64,000 bases of DNA. Source: Quillaja saponaria. Its lineage: Eukaryota; Streptophyta; Magnoliopsida; Fabales; Quillajaceae. The translations under genes were made by a program, and so were the position numbers. A model generated the notes under the pieces. It searched no databases. It was not told the origin of the DNA and worked only from the letters and a program-made list of their open reading frames with translations. The stretch lies in assembly GCA_029379385.1 (NCBI GenBank), contig CM055617.1, forward strand, positions 12,433,532 to 12,497,531. The letters are read 5' to 3'. Position 1 is the first letter of the stretch, and each line of letters opens with the position of its first letter. This document shows positions 1-11,179 of the stretch, piece by piece.

Positions 1-2440
1 TATTGTTATAGCATTTTGGTTGAAAACTTGAGATTTTGCCTACTGTTGGGGTACTAATATGTAGTTGTATTTAAACTATACTGAAATAAAACATCATATC
101 TTGCTTTGAGTAAGCAATATGACTAATAACATAAGATTTTTGATGTTGTACTGGCTTTGTAGCCACTTGATTGGTGCTTTGCCTGAGGGTTGGTTTCTTA
201 GCCTATACTGCTCACCCCAAGTGTGACTAAAGGCATTTTAGTATGTGTTATCTCCTCGGGCTCTCTCTCTAGGTTAGGTGAAAACCAGGTACCTTTGGTG
301 GTTTAGTATATGAGGGATCCTGCTGAAAAGCTAGTTATTGCCTTTTCCTCGGGGTCAGGTTATTTTTTCCAAACCTTTATAGTCACGAGGGGGACATATT
401 GCATGTCACTCCTCCTAAGAACTGTCATCAGCTGAAAAGCTGTGTATGAGTTCTTTTGAACTATTATGACAATAAGCAATAACTGCTTCTATGTTTAAAG
501 GTGATGAGCATATCTTGATTTAATAATTTCATGCACGAAGGCTTTCCTATGAAATATTATAATTGCAGCTAAAAAGATGAGCTTAACAGGGATTTCATTA
601 AATATAAATGTGAAAAGATCTTGGTTAAAATAACAAATAATAATCTTAATATAACTTGTATAATCTGGTGGTTTTACCATTCGCAAAATGTTGTCCATTC
701 AAGTTGATGATTTGACCCAAAGTTGTATTCAGCTTACAATGTAAGGGAGGAATATTTTCTTTTTTGCAATCATTATTTGAGCTTCGTACTCTTTATTTTC
801 TTGTTAGGTTGTAGGCTAAATCATTTGAAAATGTTTATCAAATACAATTTATAAAGAACAAAAAATATATGGCTTAGTCGTTAGTTGACTCGAGTTTGAT
901 AAAAATCAATAATTATTACTTGGGCCAGTCGGGTATAGAGAATAAATTGGAGAGATTCATAAAGAATCACAGAAAGGCATGAAAGTTTGAAAAACATGTA
1001 AGTCCATCCATGCTTTATTACCAAGCATATTGGGCAAGAATAATAAATATCAAGAATGCAGTTGTGCTCTAACACATTTATATCGAGTGTGTATACAAGA
1101 AGCATGTAACTCATGTAGAAAATTGTAGATAAACCACTCTAAATTTGCCATTGTCAATTTAACCTATGCCTTGGACAACTTGTATAATCATCAAACATAT
1201 AATTACGTGAGTTATAAGGTAATTTATGTGTGCATTCATGTTATTTTATCATGATATTTATTTGTAGTTGTGGTTATAGGAAACATAATGCAAATTCAAG
1301 AATTTTTACACTTAACCACATTTGCAGTTATAATATAATACACATTTAATATACATTTTCTCTTTTTCTTGAGCATTTAAGTAGGTAATTAATGAAATTT
1401 AATGATAGAAAAAATTGTAGGCAATTTTTTACGAGTTAGAGCATGTGATTATACTTCTTATGCCATGATGATTGAAATTAAAATCATGGTAAATGAAATT
1501 AACTAATGATAAATGATATTAAAGCATAATAAATCATATTAAGTCATGAAAAATGAAATTAAAGTTGTCCAGCTCAGCCAAAAAATAAGGTCGATCATTT
1601 GAACATGTGGATTGGATTGTATAATTCATTAGAGGCTTAATGTATAGTATGTTATCCGGAAATAATATCCATATGCAAGTGCAATTATAAATTAAATCCA
1701 ATATTTGTGGATTGGTAAAATGAAAGAATCACAAAATAGGAGCTCCTAGCCATGATAACTTGATTATATAGCTTATCAAATAGAAGCATTGACATGTGTT
1801 TATGATAGTGTTGAAGCTTGTGATGATATATGCTTATGATCAACCAGTTTTTTAGCCTTTTCTTCTTATTTTTTTTCTTTTGAATTACATACGGGAGTTA
1901 TATATGACTTTGTCAAAGCACAAAACAAGTCGTGTTGTAAAGTTCTTATACATATCTAAATTTTGAAAGCCATAATTCTACTATGCTTTCCTTGCTTCTG
2001 GATGCCGAAATGAAAATTCAGGACTAAGTCCTCGGTTCGTGAAAGGAACGGCCCCGAAGAACATAGGCACATAAGAACACGTCCGTAACAATAAGGCTGT
2101 GATTTTTTGGTTTGCTAGTCGAGTCGATGTTGCCCCGTGTGTTGGGATTCAAAATTGAGGTATAAGGCTGCGAGTATGCCAAAAATTTGAGAGACATAAC
2201 CAGTAGTTTGAAATTCATTTTGATTGGAAATTCAATCATGGTTTTCCACAAACGGTGATAATGTCAAGTTTGGATTTGATCGTGTCCTTCACATGATTGA
2301 CCTGCAAAGAGGGTGACGGTCTTACTTGTGAGTTTCTATTTATTAGAGCATAGAAAGTTGAAAAACTGTAAAAGACTAAGGTTTAAGAGGACAGTCTATC
2401 TTGTTTTGGGGGTTTGAGTCCCTTCATATAATTGTTACAC
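1..2440. other. AT-rich intergenic DNA, no gene recognised
   Basis: No open frame in this stretch resembles a known protein and none exceeds about 77 codons. The first 500 bases are less AT-rich than the rest and could be transcribed or old repeat sequence, but I see no splice-supported coding frame. The only internal structure I can point to is a short 20-bp tandem repeat near 1.5 kb, listed separately. Confidence 0.5.
1465..1565. repeat. 20-bp imperfect tandem repeat, about five copies
   Basis: Successive units start at about 1466, 1486, 1506, 1526 and 1546. Each is a variant of ATGATAAATGATATTAAAGC with a few substitutions. It is a small AT-rich minisatellite with no coding potential. Confidence 0.7.
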
Positions 2441-2448
2441 TACAAGAA

Positions 2449-2600
2449 AAAGAAGTATCACTTGTCCGCTAAAAGTGAACACTTATAAGCAAGCCTTTAA
2501 TACTATTATTAGCGTCCACTATTTGCATCCAATAATGGAGATAACAAGTATAAGTGTCCACTTTTTGCATGTTGATAAGTGGAAGCTGATAGTATCAGCG
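2449..2600. mobile_element. CACTA-type terminus (one end only)
   Basis: The sequence CACTACAAGAAAAAG begins at 2449. It matches the usual start of plant CACTA (En/Spm) terminal inverted repeats. The next 140 bases repeat a short motif around 'gtccact', like the subterminal repeats of these elements. I could not find a matching inverted end in the window, so the extent is unknown. This could be a small non-autonomous CACTA or a chance remnant. Confidence 0.45.
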
Positions 2601-2677
2601 TCCACTATAAAAAAATTGGCTAGAGAATGAACCTGAGGACAGTTATAGTTGAGACAGACAATCAAATATAAGAAACT

Positions 2678-2884
2678 GATGATGATGAGAGTCAGAGTCA
2701 TGAAGATGATAATGTTTTTGAGTCAAATGTGATGGATGATGTGATTTCAGTTGCAGATATGATTGAGCAAGTCAACATTACAAAGTATGATGATAAGATT
2801 ATAGTGTCAGATATGATTGGGCTCTCCGATATTTCTGAGCTTGTCAATAGAATTCCAGAGTATGTAGATAACGTTCTAGAGTAG
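2678..2884 (+). other. Short acidic open frame, unidentified
   Basis: There are 68 open codons ending in TAG at 2882-2884. The frame is rich in Asp, Glu, Ser and Val and opens with a D/E/S-rich stretch. There is no convincing start codon and no recognised domain. It lies between a CACTA-like terminus and a gypsy-like 3' end, so it may be transposon-derived. I assign no function. Confidence 0.2.
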
Positions 2885-2959
2885 ATTGTCGAGCGACCTA
2901 TCTTCCAAAGGTCAAACACATTGATTTTGTCATTTGCAGTTTCAGATGATGGTGACCCC

Positions 2960-3370
2960 GAACAAAGTTCTTTGTGTTGATAATTTTTTGCTGCTGCGCC
3001 TGACCTTGCTATAGGTTTTTATTCCTGAGGTCCTCATCTCCCCTCATTACAAAACTTGAGGTCGAGTTTTTTCCAACAAGGGGAGAATGATAGGGAATAA
3101 ATTTATAATTCTATGGGTGTTTAGTGTTTTATGTAATGATATGCTCTACTATGCAAAATTAGAAGTTAGGAATTTATTTATTTGTATTTACTATTATGTT
3201 TTCAGCTTTTAGATTATTTATGTTTTTGTCCTAGGGATTTATTGAGTGTTGAATGCAAGCTTTCCCAAACCCTAGTTTCATCTAGCTCTCTTTCAATTTC
3301 TTGCTTCCCTACCTATTCCTCCTACCTTCTCCCCCAAATTTCTCTCTAATTCCCCATTTTATGCTACTGT
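2960..3370 (+). mobile_element. Ty3/gypsy 3' end remnant (polypurine tract, LTR start)
   Basis: A block at about 3048-3095 reads like the usual end of a plant gypsy polyprotein ('...LEVEFFPTRGE' then stop). A purine run, AAGGGGAGAA, follows, and then TGATAGGG near 3088, which would open the LTR. No upstream pol and no second LTR are visible, so this is a fragment. The right limit is a guess, set by where the LINE-like sequence begins. Confidence 0.35.
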
Positions 3371-3599
3371 CCTACATCAATTAACCTCCCTATAAACAGC
3401 AATGAACATATGATTTGAACACAAATCATGTAGCAAGTACAGAATGAAGAAAGGTAGAGATGACTGTGGTAGTTGAATCCATACATCTGCTAAGGAGGAA
3501 TCATTAGTTGTATTAAAAGATGTCCCTGACCTGAATAAACTAAACTTATGATAATCAATGACGTGCAGTTGGAACTATCTGTGCGGGACTCTGCTCATA

Positions 3600-4950
3600 A
3601 ACATAAAGTCTATGATGAACCTAGTTTAGGCTTAGAAAAGGCCTATGACATGAACTTATTTATGATGACTGAACTGGGTTGGAAGATGTATATATAATAA
3701 TCCAGATGTTTTATGGTCTAAGGTGTTATCTTGCAAATGATTACTTTATGAATGCTTCTGCTAAATCTCATCACTCACGTGACTTGGGAAAAAAATATAT
3801 TATGAAGGGAAAGGCGATTCTTATTCAGGGTGCTAAATGGAGATTGGAAATTGGTTCTAAAATCAGGATTTTGAACTTGTAATTGGTTAAATGACCTTAC
3901 TCTGTATAATAAGACCTTAACTCTACCTTAAGGATTAATGAGCTCCAAATTTATGTGCCAAAGGAGATTATTAATATTCCTCCAGTTAAGCCTGTTGTGT
4001 TATATAAGAGGTTTGACGATAAGCTGATTTGTGGTTTTTCTAATAAAAGTTCTTTTTATACTGCTACTGCTAGAAATTTGTTTATTTTTTCTCATTGTTG
4101 AAGCTAATTGGTCTATGTTTAAGGCATGCTGGAAAATCCCTACCACTCTAAGAATTAAGCACTTCCTTTGGCTTTTTTTCCATCAAAGTTCATGAAAAAC
4201 AAGTCTAGATTTGTTAGACATCTCACTTAGTCTATGAATTGTGAGTTCAATGATTTTTATTGTGAGGATTGTCTTTATGCCATAAGAGATTGTCTCCATG
4301 CCATCAATATATGGGCTAACCTTGTTCATGATGTTTTTAGGTGAAACTTTTTCTTTGTTGATTTTAAAGGCTGGATCGCTTATAATCTTAAGAATAATAT
4401 TATTTTCTCTGATTTAGCCATTCCTTGGTCTGTGGTCTTTGTTATGGTAGCCTGGATAATTTGAAAATGGAGAGAACAAAAATAAAAAAAATCTTTGATA
4501 CTGATTTTCGAATACACTTCAATAAGTTTTTTATCTCTTATGTTAAGGATCTTTGGAGTATTTTTGTTAATCAATAAACTACTAATTTCATGAAAGATAA
4601 GTTTATTACCTGGTCCTTTCCTCTCGTTGGTTGGGTTAAACTTAATTGTGATGGAGCTGCTAAAGTCTAATGAGCTAGTAATAGCTGTGGGGGTGTGATC
4701 AGGGGTGATATACTGATAGTGGAGGGTGGCTTGTGGCCATTTTCTATTAATTTAGGCCAAGATACTAATATGTCATCTGAGCTAATGGTTATCTTTCATA
4801 GTCTTTCCGGAGCCTCCTCATGACTCAGGGAGTTTTCCTAGTAAGGATTTTAATGGTGTTGCTATGCATAGAATAGTTCCTGGTTAGCTTCTATTTTTTG
4901 CTTTGAGCTTTAAGCCCTAGCTTGTAGAAGAAAAAGAAAAAGGTAAATAA
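3600..4950 (+). mobile_element. LINE (non-LTR retrotransposon) 3' remnant
   Basis: Several frames, all on this strand and in LINE order, give recognisable pieces. A segment at about 3635-3690 resembles the RT C-terminal block ('...DMNLFMMTELGWKMY'). At about 3830-3875, 'GAKWRLEIGSKIRIL' matches the usual G.W..G.G..I motif. At about 4130-4320 there is a zf-RVT-like part ('WKIPTTLRIKHFLWLFFHQ', then a Cys/His region). At about 4620-4800 an RNase H-like domain begins 'WVKLNCDGAAK'. An A-rich tail follows at 4925-4950. Stops and frameshifts are frequent, and endonuclease and most of RT are missing. It is a dead, 5'-truncated copy. Confidence 0.75.
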
Positions 4951-5024
4951 ATGGTTTAATGATTTGAGCGTTTTTTTCTCTTTCATTTTCTAATGTTTTA
5001 GATGTTTTTGATAACATGCTTAAC

Positions 5025-5500
5025 TATTGTTTTAGTTTTTCAAAACTTTTCACCAGCTTTTAATTTAGTTCTTCATGATTGTTTCTGGTCAATTTCATCA
5101 TCTAGTATTTAGACTTTTCAATCAAGTTGCATTCCACATTCTCATTTTATATATAAATACAAGTAATTTTACATAATTTAACAATAAAATGCTCATTTTT
5201 TTTATTTTTTTTTTTGGTAAGATATAAGAATAAATTAAGTACCATTACCTTTATGTGAAGTATAGTTATTTTGTTACTCATAACACGAGAATGAAACTTG
5301 GTTGAAAATTTTTGAATTTTGAATAATAAAATTGACTGAGAAAATTCTTAGATATTTGAATTAAAAATGGATACAATTTGAAAGAACCGAAATATATAAG
5401 CATTAATAAAATAGGAAACTTTTGATGTATTAATGTACTCTCTTTTTTTTTTGGGGTGAAAGCTGATGAATATAATTTTAATTTGAACATTTGGCTCCAA
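5025..5500. repeat. Dispersed non-coding repeat, copy A
   Basis: This segment aligns by eye to 5680-6110 and, more weakly, to 7745-8065. Shared landmarks in order are a 'taatttagttcttcatgatt' block, a 'caatttcatc-tctagtattt' block, 'aagttgcattccacattctcatttt', and 'aaaattgactgagaaaattctt'. No protein is encoded. It is likely part of a non-autonomous transposon or LTR family. Confidence 0.6.
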
Positions 5501-5679
5501 ACAAATACATGTAAGGCTCACAATCTCACACAGCTCACAATCTCACACACCTCTTAACTCTTATAATAACATTAGGTGATAAGAGCTTGTAAAAGATCCT
5601 TAAATTGCTGCAATTGGATCCCTCTGAGTTTAAACTTGATGTAATTTGGATCCTATAATTATATTTCGTCGGGTTAACT

Positions 5680-6110
5680 ATTGTTTTAGTCCTTCATAAT
5701 TGTCTTAGATTTTAATTTAATCATTCATAAATATTTTCGATCAATTTCATCCTCTAATATTCATATGTTTCAATTTAGTTACATTTTCTCATTCTCATGT
5801 TATGCATAAATAAAGTAATTATATATAATTTAATGATAAAATGATGGAAAAAGAGATATAAAATAACTTATGTACGTTATTATGTTCATGTAATTGTGCT
5901 TATTTCGTTTATTCATAATATGTAAATTAAAGAATGGAACTTGATTGAGAAATTTTGAATCTTGGAGCATAAAACTAACTGAGAAAATTCTTGAAAAATC
6001 AAACTGAATATTGATATAATCATGAAGAATCAAATCAGTAGATAAACCTATTTCGTCTAAATTAATATGATAGATATTGATGGGAGATGAGACGTGGCAC
6101 ACTTGACAAA
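5680..6110. repeat. Dispersed non-coding repeat, copy B
   Basis: Same order of landmarks as the copy at 5025-5500: a 'ttcatcctctaatattcat' block, a 'tagttacattttctcattctcat' block, and later 'ctaactgagaaaattctt'. The two copies lie head to tail about 650 bp apart, with small indels between them. Confidence 0.6.
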
Positions 6111-6119
6111 TAAAACACA

Positions 6120-7327
6120 GGGCTTTTATGTAATTTACATCAAAATCATTTTAAAAAAGTAACCAAAAAAAGAAAAAACTTTGTTCCTCTCTCTTTCTCA
6201 TCACCACCTTTTTTTTCCCCTATAGTCACCATCGTTCCTCTGATTCTCTATAACCACAATCACACAAACTTTATAACTTAGCCAAGAACTTATTGTAATC
6301 GGAGAACAATGACCCATGATTGTTTAAATCTAGTTTACGCCACCTAGGACATTCACATCGACCTTTTCAGTTATAATTTTTCTCTCTAAATCTGCTCACT
6401 ACACCTAAATCCGATTCCAAATCTCATTCCAGATCCATGTCTAGAACAACAGGAACTGGACATGTCCATGTCGATACTGTGACAATTCTTTATTGACAAT
6501 TATTTGTTCCTTGTCGCCAGTTATTGTTATCCATTTAATTTAAACCAATTGAAATTTTATAAACAAATATTTACATATAACATCAGGGTTTCAAAAAGGA
6601 AATATAAAAACAAGGTAAAATTATTCATAAGATATTTAACGAAATTGTTCATGATATATAAAATTGTCCACAGAAAAACACTAATTGGAAAAGAGAATTT
6701 GCAAATTTCATAGAAAATGGTGATGGTATGGAAGAGAGAAAAACAAAATGGATTTTTATATATATATATATATATAATTTTTAACAATATTTATCTCTTT
6801 TTTCTTCTAAAATTTTATTTTATTTTTTTAAAATAAAATTAATTTTGATATAAATTATGTAAAAAGTCACCTGATTGTTTTTTATTTGTCAAGTATGGCT
6901 TGGTTGTGCACCTCATTTCCCACCAATTACATTAGCATCTGTCAGCTTAATTTAATTTGGATGAAATGTAACAGTAAGGATCTAATTGCATTAATTTTAA
7001 ATTCGGAGAGACCTAATTGCAGTAATTGAAAGTGCATGGATGAAAATGAACTCAAAACTAAATTATAGTACAAAAGCATAATTTAGCCCAAAAAAAAAAG
7101 AAAGAAACAAAAAAAACTCATCGCAGCAATCATCTCTCTGAGTCGGCATCTTAAAAATTAAAAGAAAAACACAACACACACGTCGAAGCAATCCTTCTCC
7201 AAGTCGGCAGATTGCACTTTGACTATGACCCACAACCACAAGTCCACGATGCATCTGTCCCTCTTTCTCCACAATCTATCATTCTACTTTTCTAATTTAT
7301 GCAATTCTGTAGAATACTTATTTATTA

Positions 7328-7359
<32 letters not shown>

Positions 7360-7740
7360 GTGTGTGAATTATAAATCTTGTGATGGAATAGAAAGAAACA
7401 AAGACATGGATTTATGCAAATTTGGATAAGTTTTTGCCTCCATTAATGGTTTATGAAGATGCCAGTTTATGAATACTTGATTTATATAATCTGATTTAAT
7501 ATTGAATTGACAACTATTATATTACAATTCTTTTTTTCTTTTTTTTTTATCTTGTTGATTGTTAAGATAATATTTTCTTAAAAAATTAATATTTAGTAAC
7601 GTGGTTGATAATAATTTCAACAATAACTCATTATTTTTAGAATATTTGACATATTATTATTATATTTAATATATTTTAACAAATATCATATCAATAATTG
7701 TTAGATATGAAATCTAAAATTAGGATTGAAGATTGAAGGG
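6120..7740. other. AT-rich intergenic DNA
   Basis: No gene is seen. Simple sequence includes a (TA)n stretch near 6760, a second (TA)n followed by a T run near 7330-7360, and long A/T runs. The open frames here are short and low-complexity. Confidence 0.5.
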
Positions 7741-7744
7741 GAAT

Positions 7745-8065
7745 AAAGCTAACATTGATTACTACAATTTTGATCCCTTAAGATTATCTTAATTTTAATT
7801 TCATTTTTTTAAAAAGTTTCCAATCAAAGTCATCCACTAGATTTTAAATTTTTTAATTAAGTTGCATTTTCTATTTCAATGACCAAAAGATGCTACTCAT
7901 AAAAAAGAAATTAAAAACATGAATATCTTGATACCAAATAAAATTAGTTTGTTTATAAATGTTGGGAGAACACAACTTGATTAGAATTTATGAATCCTCT
8001 AGAATAAAATTGACCACAAAATTTTTTTGAATAAAATTAAGAATTAAGAATTAAGGTAATATTGA
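7745..8065. repeat. Dispersed non-coding repeat, diverged copy C
   Basis: A weaker match to the two copies at 5.0 and 5.7 kb. It has 'aatcaaagtcatccactaga', 'aattaagttgcattttctat' and 'gaataaaattgacc' in the same order and orientation. A pure T run of about 27 bases follows directly (8091-8110 and on). Confidence 0.4.
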
Positions 8066-8415
8066 GCCATCAAATAGTAGTAAAGCTTTTTTTTTTTTTT
8101 TTTTTTTTTCCAATAGGATCGTGAAATAATTATTTTCCTTATTGGGCAGAAAAGATTCAAAAGAAATCTGATTCTCAGAAATCTATGGGCTGTGAACACT
8201 GGGATTTGGAGAAGTCATCAAAAAAAGAAAGGTTTAAGGGCTTCCTATCCAAATTTACCCTCCTATACTTCCTCAAAAAGTCAAAGCTCAAAAGCAAATC
8301 CAGCAAAGATCCCCTTATTTTGATAAGCTCTGACCACAAACTTATTACTAAGTCCCAAGCCCAAAAATGTAAATTTAACCAACCAATCCTTTTCTTTATA
8401 GGTCACCAACTCTAG

Positions 8416-8424
8416 TTTATAAAG
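8416..8424 (+). promoter_or_regulatory. Candidate TATA box for the U-box gene
   Basis: TTTATAAAG lies about 510 bases before the chosen ATG. It is followed at 8434-8447 by a CT repeat, a common feature near plant transcription starts. The intervening 480 bases would be a long 5' UTR. This is a position-based inference only. Confidence 0.4.
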
Positions 8425-8930
8425 GGACATGATTACTCTCTCTCTCCTATGTTGTGTAGAGCAAAGGAGAGGAAATGAATGGACAAGAATCTGTGTAATT
8501 TTCCATCAAAGTTCTCAAGTCATTTTCACGAAGGCAACATGGAAATTCCTAAGAGAGAGAAAGAAAATTGAACCTTAAAAAGTCTTTGGTAATTCAGTCC
8601 ATTTTTCTCATTTTCCAAACGCGGATTTGCCGAATTAACTATTCCCATCTCAGCTCTCTCTTTCCTTGATTTGATTTTTCTTATTAACGCTTTCAAGTTT
8701 CAAACTTCAACCACCAACTGTTTCATAGTCTTCTCTTATAATTTATTGTGTTCATTCGGGCGTTTGTGAAGCCAGAAAGAGTTTCCCGAAAAAATTTTAT
8801 TGTTCTATTATTGAGGTGAAATTTGTGGAATCTGATCGTGTAACGTAAGTGGGAATTGTTGGATTTATTATTTTATCATCTGGGTTTCGAAGATTTTTCA
8901 GCAAAGTGGAGGTTCGAGGTTCTTAAGGCT

Positions 8931-11079
8931 ATGGCTTCGTCGGCTATATTTTCGTTGCTACGGAGGAGGAGATCACCTTCCTTGGAAGCTTTCTTGGCTC
9001 CGGTCGACCTAACCGTTGTTGCGATGATAAAAACCCTTGCGGCTGTTTCTTCTGAATTAATCTCCTGCTATTCGGACCGATCGTTCTTCTTCCAGCGCAA
9101 AAATTCGCGGTCACTTATTCGGAAAGTCGAGGTTTTTCTGTTGCTTTTGGAGTATCTGAGGGATGCGGGCACGAATCTTCCTTCAACGGCAGTGCTTTGT
9201 TTGAAGGAGCTTTATTTGTTAATGTATCGGTCGAAGATTCTTCTTGATTATTGTGCGCAATCCAGTAAGTTATGGCTTTTGCTTCAGAATCATTCAATTT
9301 CTGGTAATTTTCATGATTTGAATCAAGAAATTTCGACACTTTTAGATGTATTTCCGATTGAGGATGTTGAATTGAGCGAGGATGTTAGGGAACAGATTGA
9401 ACTTTTGCAGACACAATCTAGGAGGGCCAAATTGTTCATAGATGAGCATGATGAGAGATTGAGAATTTGTTTCTTTTCATTTCTTAATGATTTTGAGAAT
9501 GGCCGGGTTCCTGATTCGGAAGAATTAGAATCATTCTTTGTTAAAAATTTGAGAATTCAGGATGCCAAGAGTTGCAGAACAGAAATTGAGTCTTTGGAGG
9601 ACCTGATTGTTAATCACGAGGGAGATGTGGAGCCAACAACCTCGGTTCTTAATGGGTTTGTTGCACTGATGAGATATTGCAGATTTTTGCTTTTTGGATT
9701 TGAGGAAGATGAAGTAGAATTTGGAATTGACAATCAGAAGAAGCCCATAATGGGATTGCTTACACAGGAATTTGCAGAAACATGTTTAACAATTCCAAAG
9801 GACTTTTGCTGCCCGATATCATTGGATTTAATGCAAGATCCTGTGATAATCTCCACAGGACAAACTTATGATCGGAGTTCAATAACCAGGTGGATGGAAG
9901 AGGGACATTATACTTGTCCCAAAACGGGGCAAATGCTTGTACACACCCGCCTAGTTCCCAATCGGGCTTTAAGAAATTTGATCATGCAGTGGTGCACTGC
10001 ACATGGAATCCCCCATGACCTACTAGAAAACAATGATGCATCTGCTGAAACCTTTGCAGCAGCTTCCCCCACCAAAGCTGTCCTTGAAGCCAACAAAGCA
10101 ACAGCATCACTTCTCATTCCACAGCTGGCAAGTAATTCACAGGCTGCTACGACTGTAGCTGCCCGAGAGATTCGATTGCTTGCTAAAACAGGCAAAGAAA
10201 ACCGTACCTTCATTGCAGAAGCTGGGGCAATTCCCCTGTCTCCAGAAATTACTTTCATCACCTATCCCTGTCGCTCAGGAGAATGCTGTAACTGCAATGC
10301 TCAACCTATCCATTTATGAGAAAAATAAGAGCCGAATAATGGATGAGGAAGGGTGTCTAGGATCTATTGTTAATGTTCTGAGATTTGGGCACACAACAGA
10401 GGGAAGGGAAAATGCTGCTGCAACATTATTCAGCCTCTCTGCCGTTCATGACTTTAAGAAGAGAATTGCAGATGAGGGGGGAGCCCTGGAAGCCCTGGCA
10501 AGGCTGTTGAGGGAGGGGACCCCTAGAGGAAAGAAGGATGCAGTAACAGCTTTGTTTAATCTTTCAACCCACACTGAGAACTGTGTTAGGATGATAGAAG
10601 CAGGGGCCGTAACAGCATTAGTTGGGGCTTTGACAGATGAAGGGGTTGCTGAGGAAGCCGGAGGCACGTTAGCTTTGATTGTTCGGAAGCAAGCTGGTGC
10701 CAAAGCAGTGGCGAAGGAGGAAACAGCAGTGGCAGGTTTAATTGGAATGATGAGATGTGGGACACCAAGAGGAAAGGAGAATGCTGTTGCTGCCTTGCTG
10801 GAGTTATGCCGGAGTGGTGGAGTAGCTGCAACTGAAAGGGTGGTAAAGGCACCGGCTTTGGCTGGTTTACTTCAAACCCTGCTCTTTACTGGTACAAAGC
10901 GGGCAAGGAGAAAAGCTGCTTCACTTGCCAGAGTATTTCAGAGGTGTGAAAACACATCTTTGCATTTCGGTGGATTGGGTGTAGGATATGCATTTGCTGG
11001 CAACTCAGCTACGAATAGGGATAGCAGCTTTGCCAGCGATGTTTCAGTGCCAATGTCAATTTCTGTCCCTGTTTTGTAG
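8931..11079 (+). CDS. PUB17: U-box/ARM-repeat E3 ubiquitin ligase, PUB17 (ACRE276) type, one frameshift
   Basis: This is a ubiquitin E3 ligase. PUB17/ACRE276 homologues act in defence signalling and hypersensitive cell death. The frame from the ATG at 8931 starts MASSAIFSLLRRRRSPSLEA, which matches the start of PUB17. An upstream in-frame ATG at 8856 would add 25 non-conserved residues. An N-terminal UND-type helical region covers about residues 10-280. The U-box starts near residue 291 (FCCPISLDLMQDPVIISTGQ) and ends near 365. ARM repeats fill about residues 400-690. The C-terminus ends VPMSISVPVL. The gene is intronless. The frame breaks inside CCCC at 10233-10236: the first frame closes at 10319, while homology continues in the next frame to TAG at 11079. 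With one C fewer the product would be about 715 aa, the family's usual size. Conservation on both sides suggests a sequencing error or a very recent mutation. Family certain; orthology to PUB17 highly likely. Confidence 0.95.
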
Positions 11080-11168
11080 TGGTAACACCCTTGTATTACC
11101 GAGTTCCTCCTTTGCATCTCACTATTTTTATCAGTAGCATTTACACATTCTTTCATTGAAATCAAAAT

Positions 11169-11174
11169 AATAAA
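11169..11174 (+). terminator. Candidate polyadenylation signal of the U-box gene
   Basis: AATAAA lies about 90 bases after the stop codon, in a T/A-rich context normal for a plant 3' UTR. Inferred from position and sequence alone. Confidence 0.4.
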
Positions 11175-11179
11175 AGATT

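Noticed and set aside
9115..10261. Antisense frames of 74-117 codons across the U-box gene
   Set aside because: They are mirror frames of a strongly conserved sense coding region.
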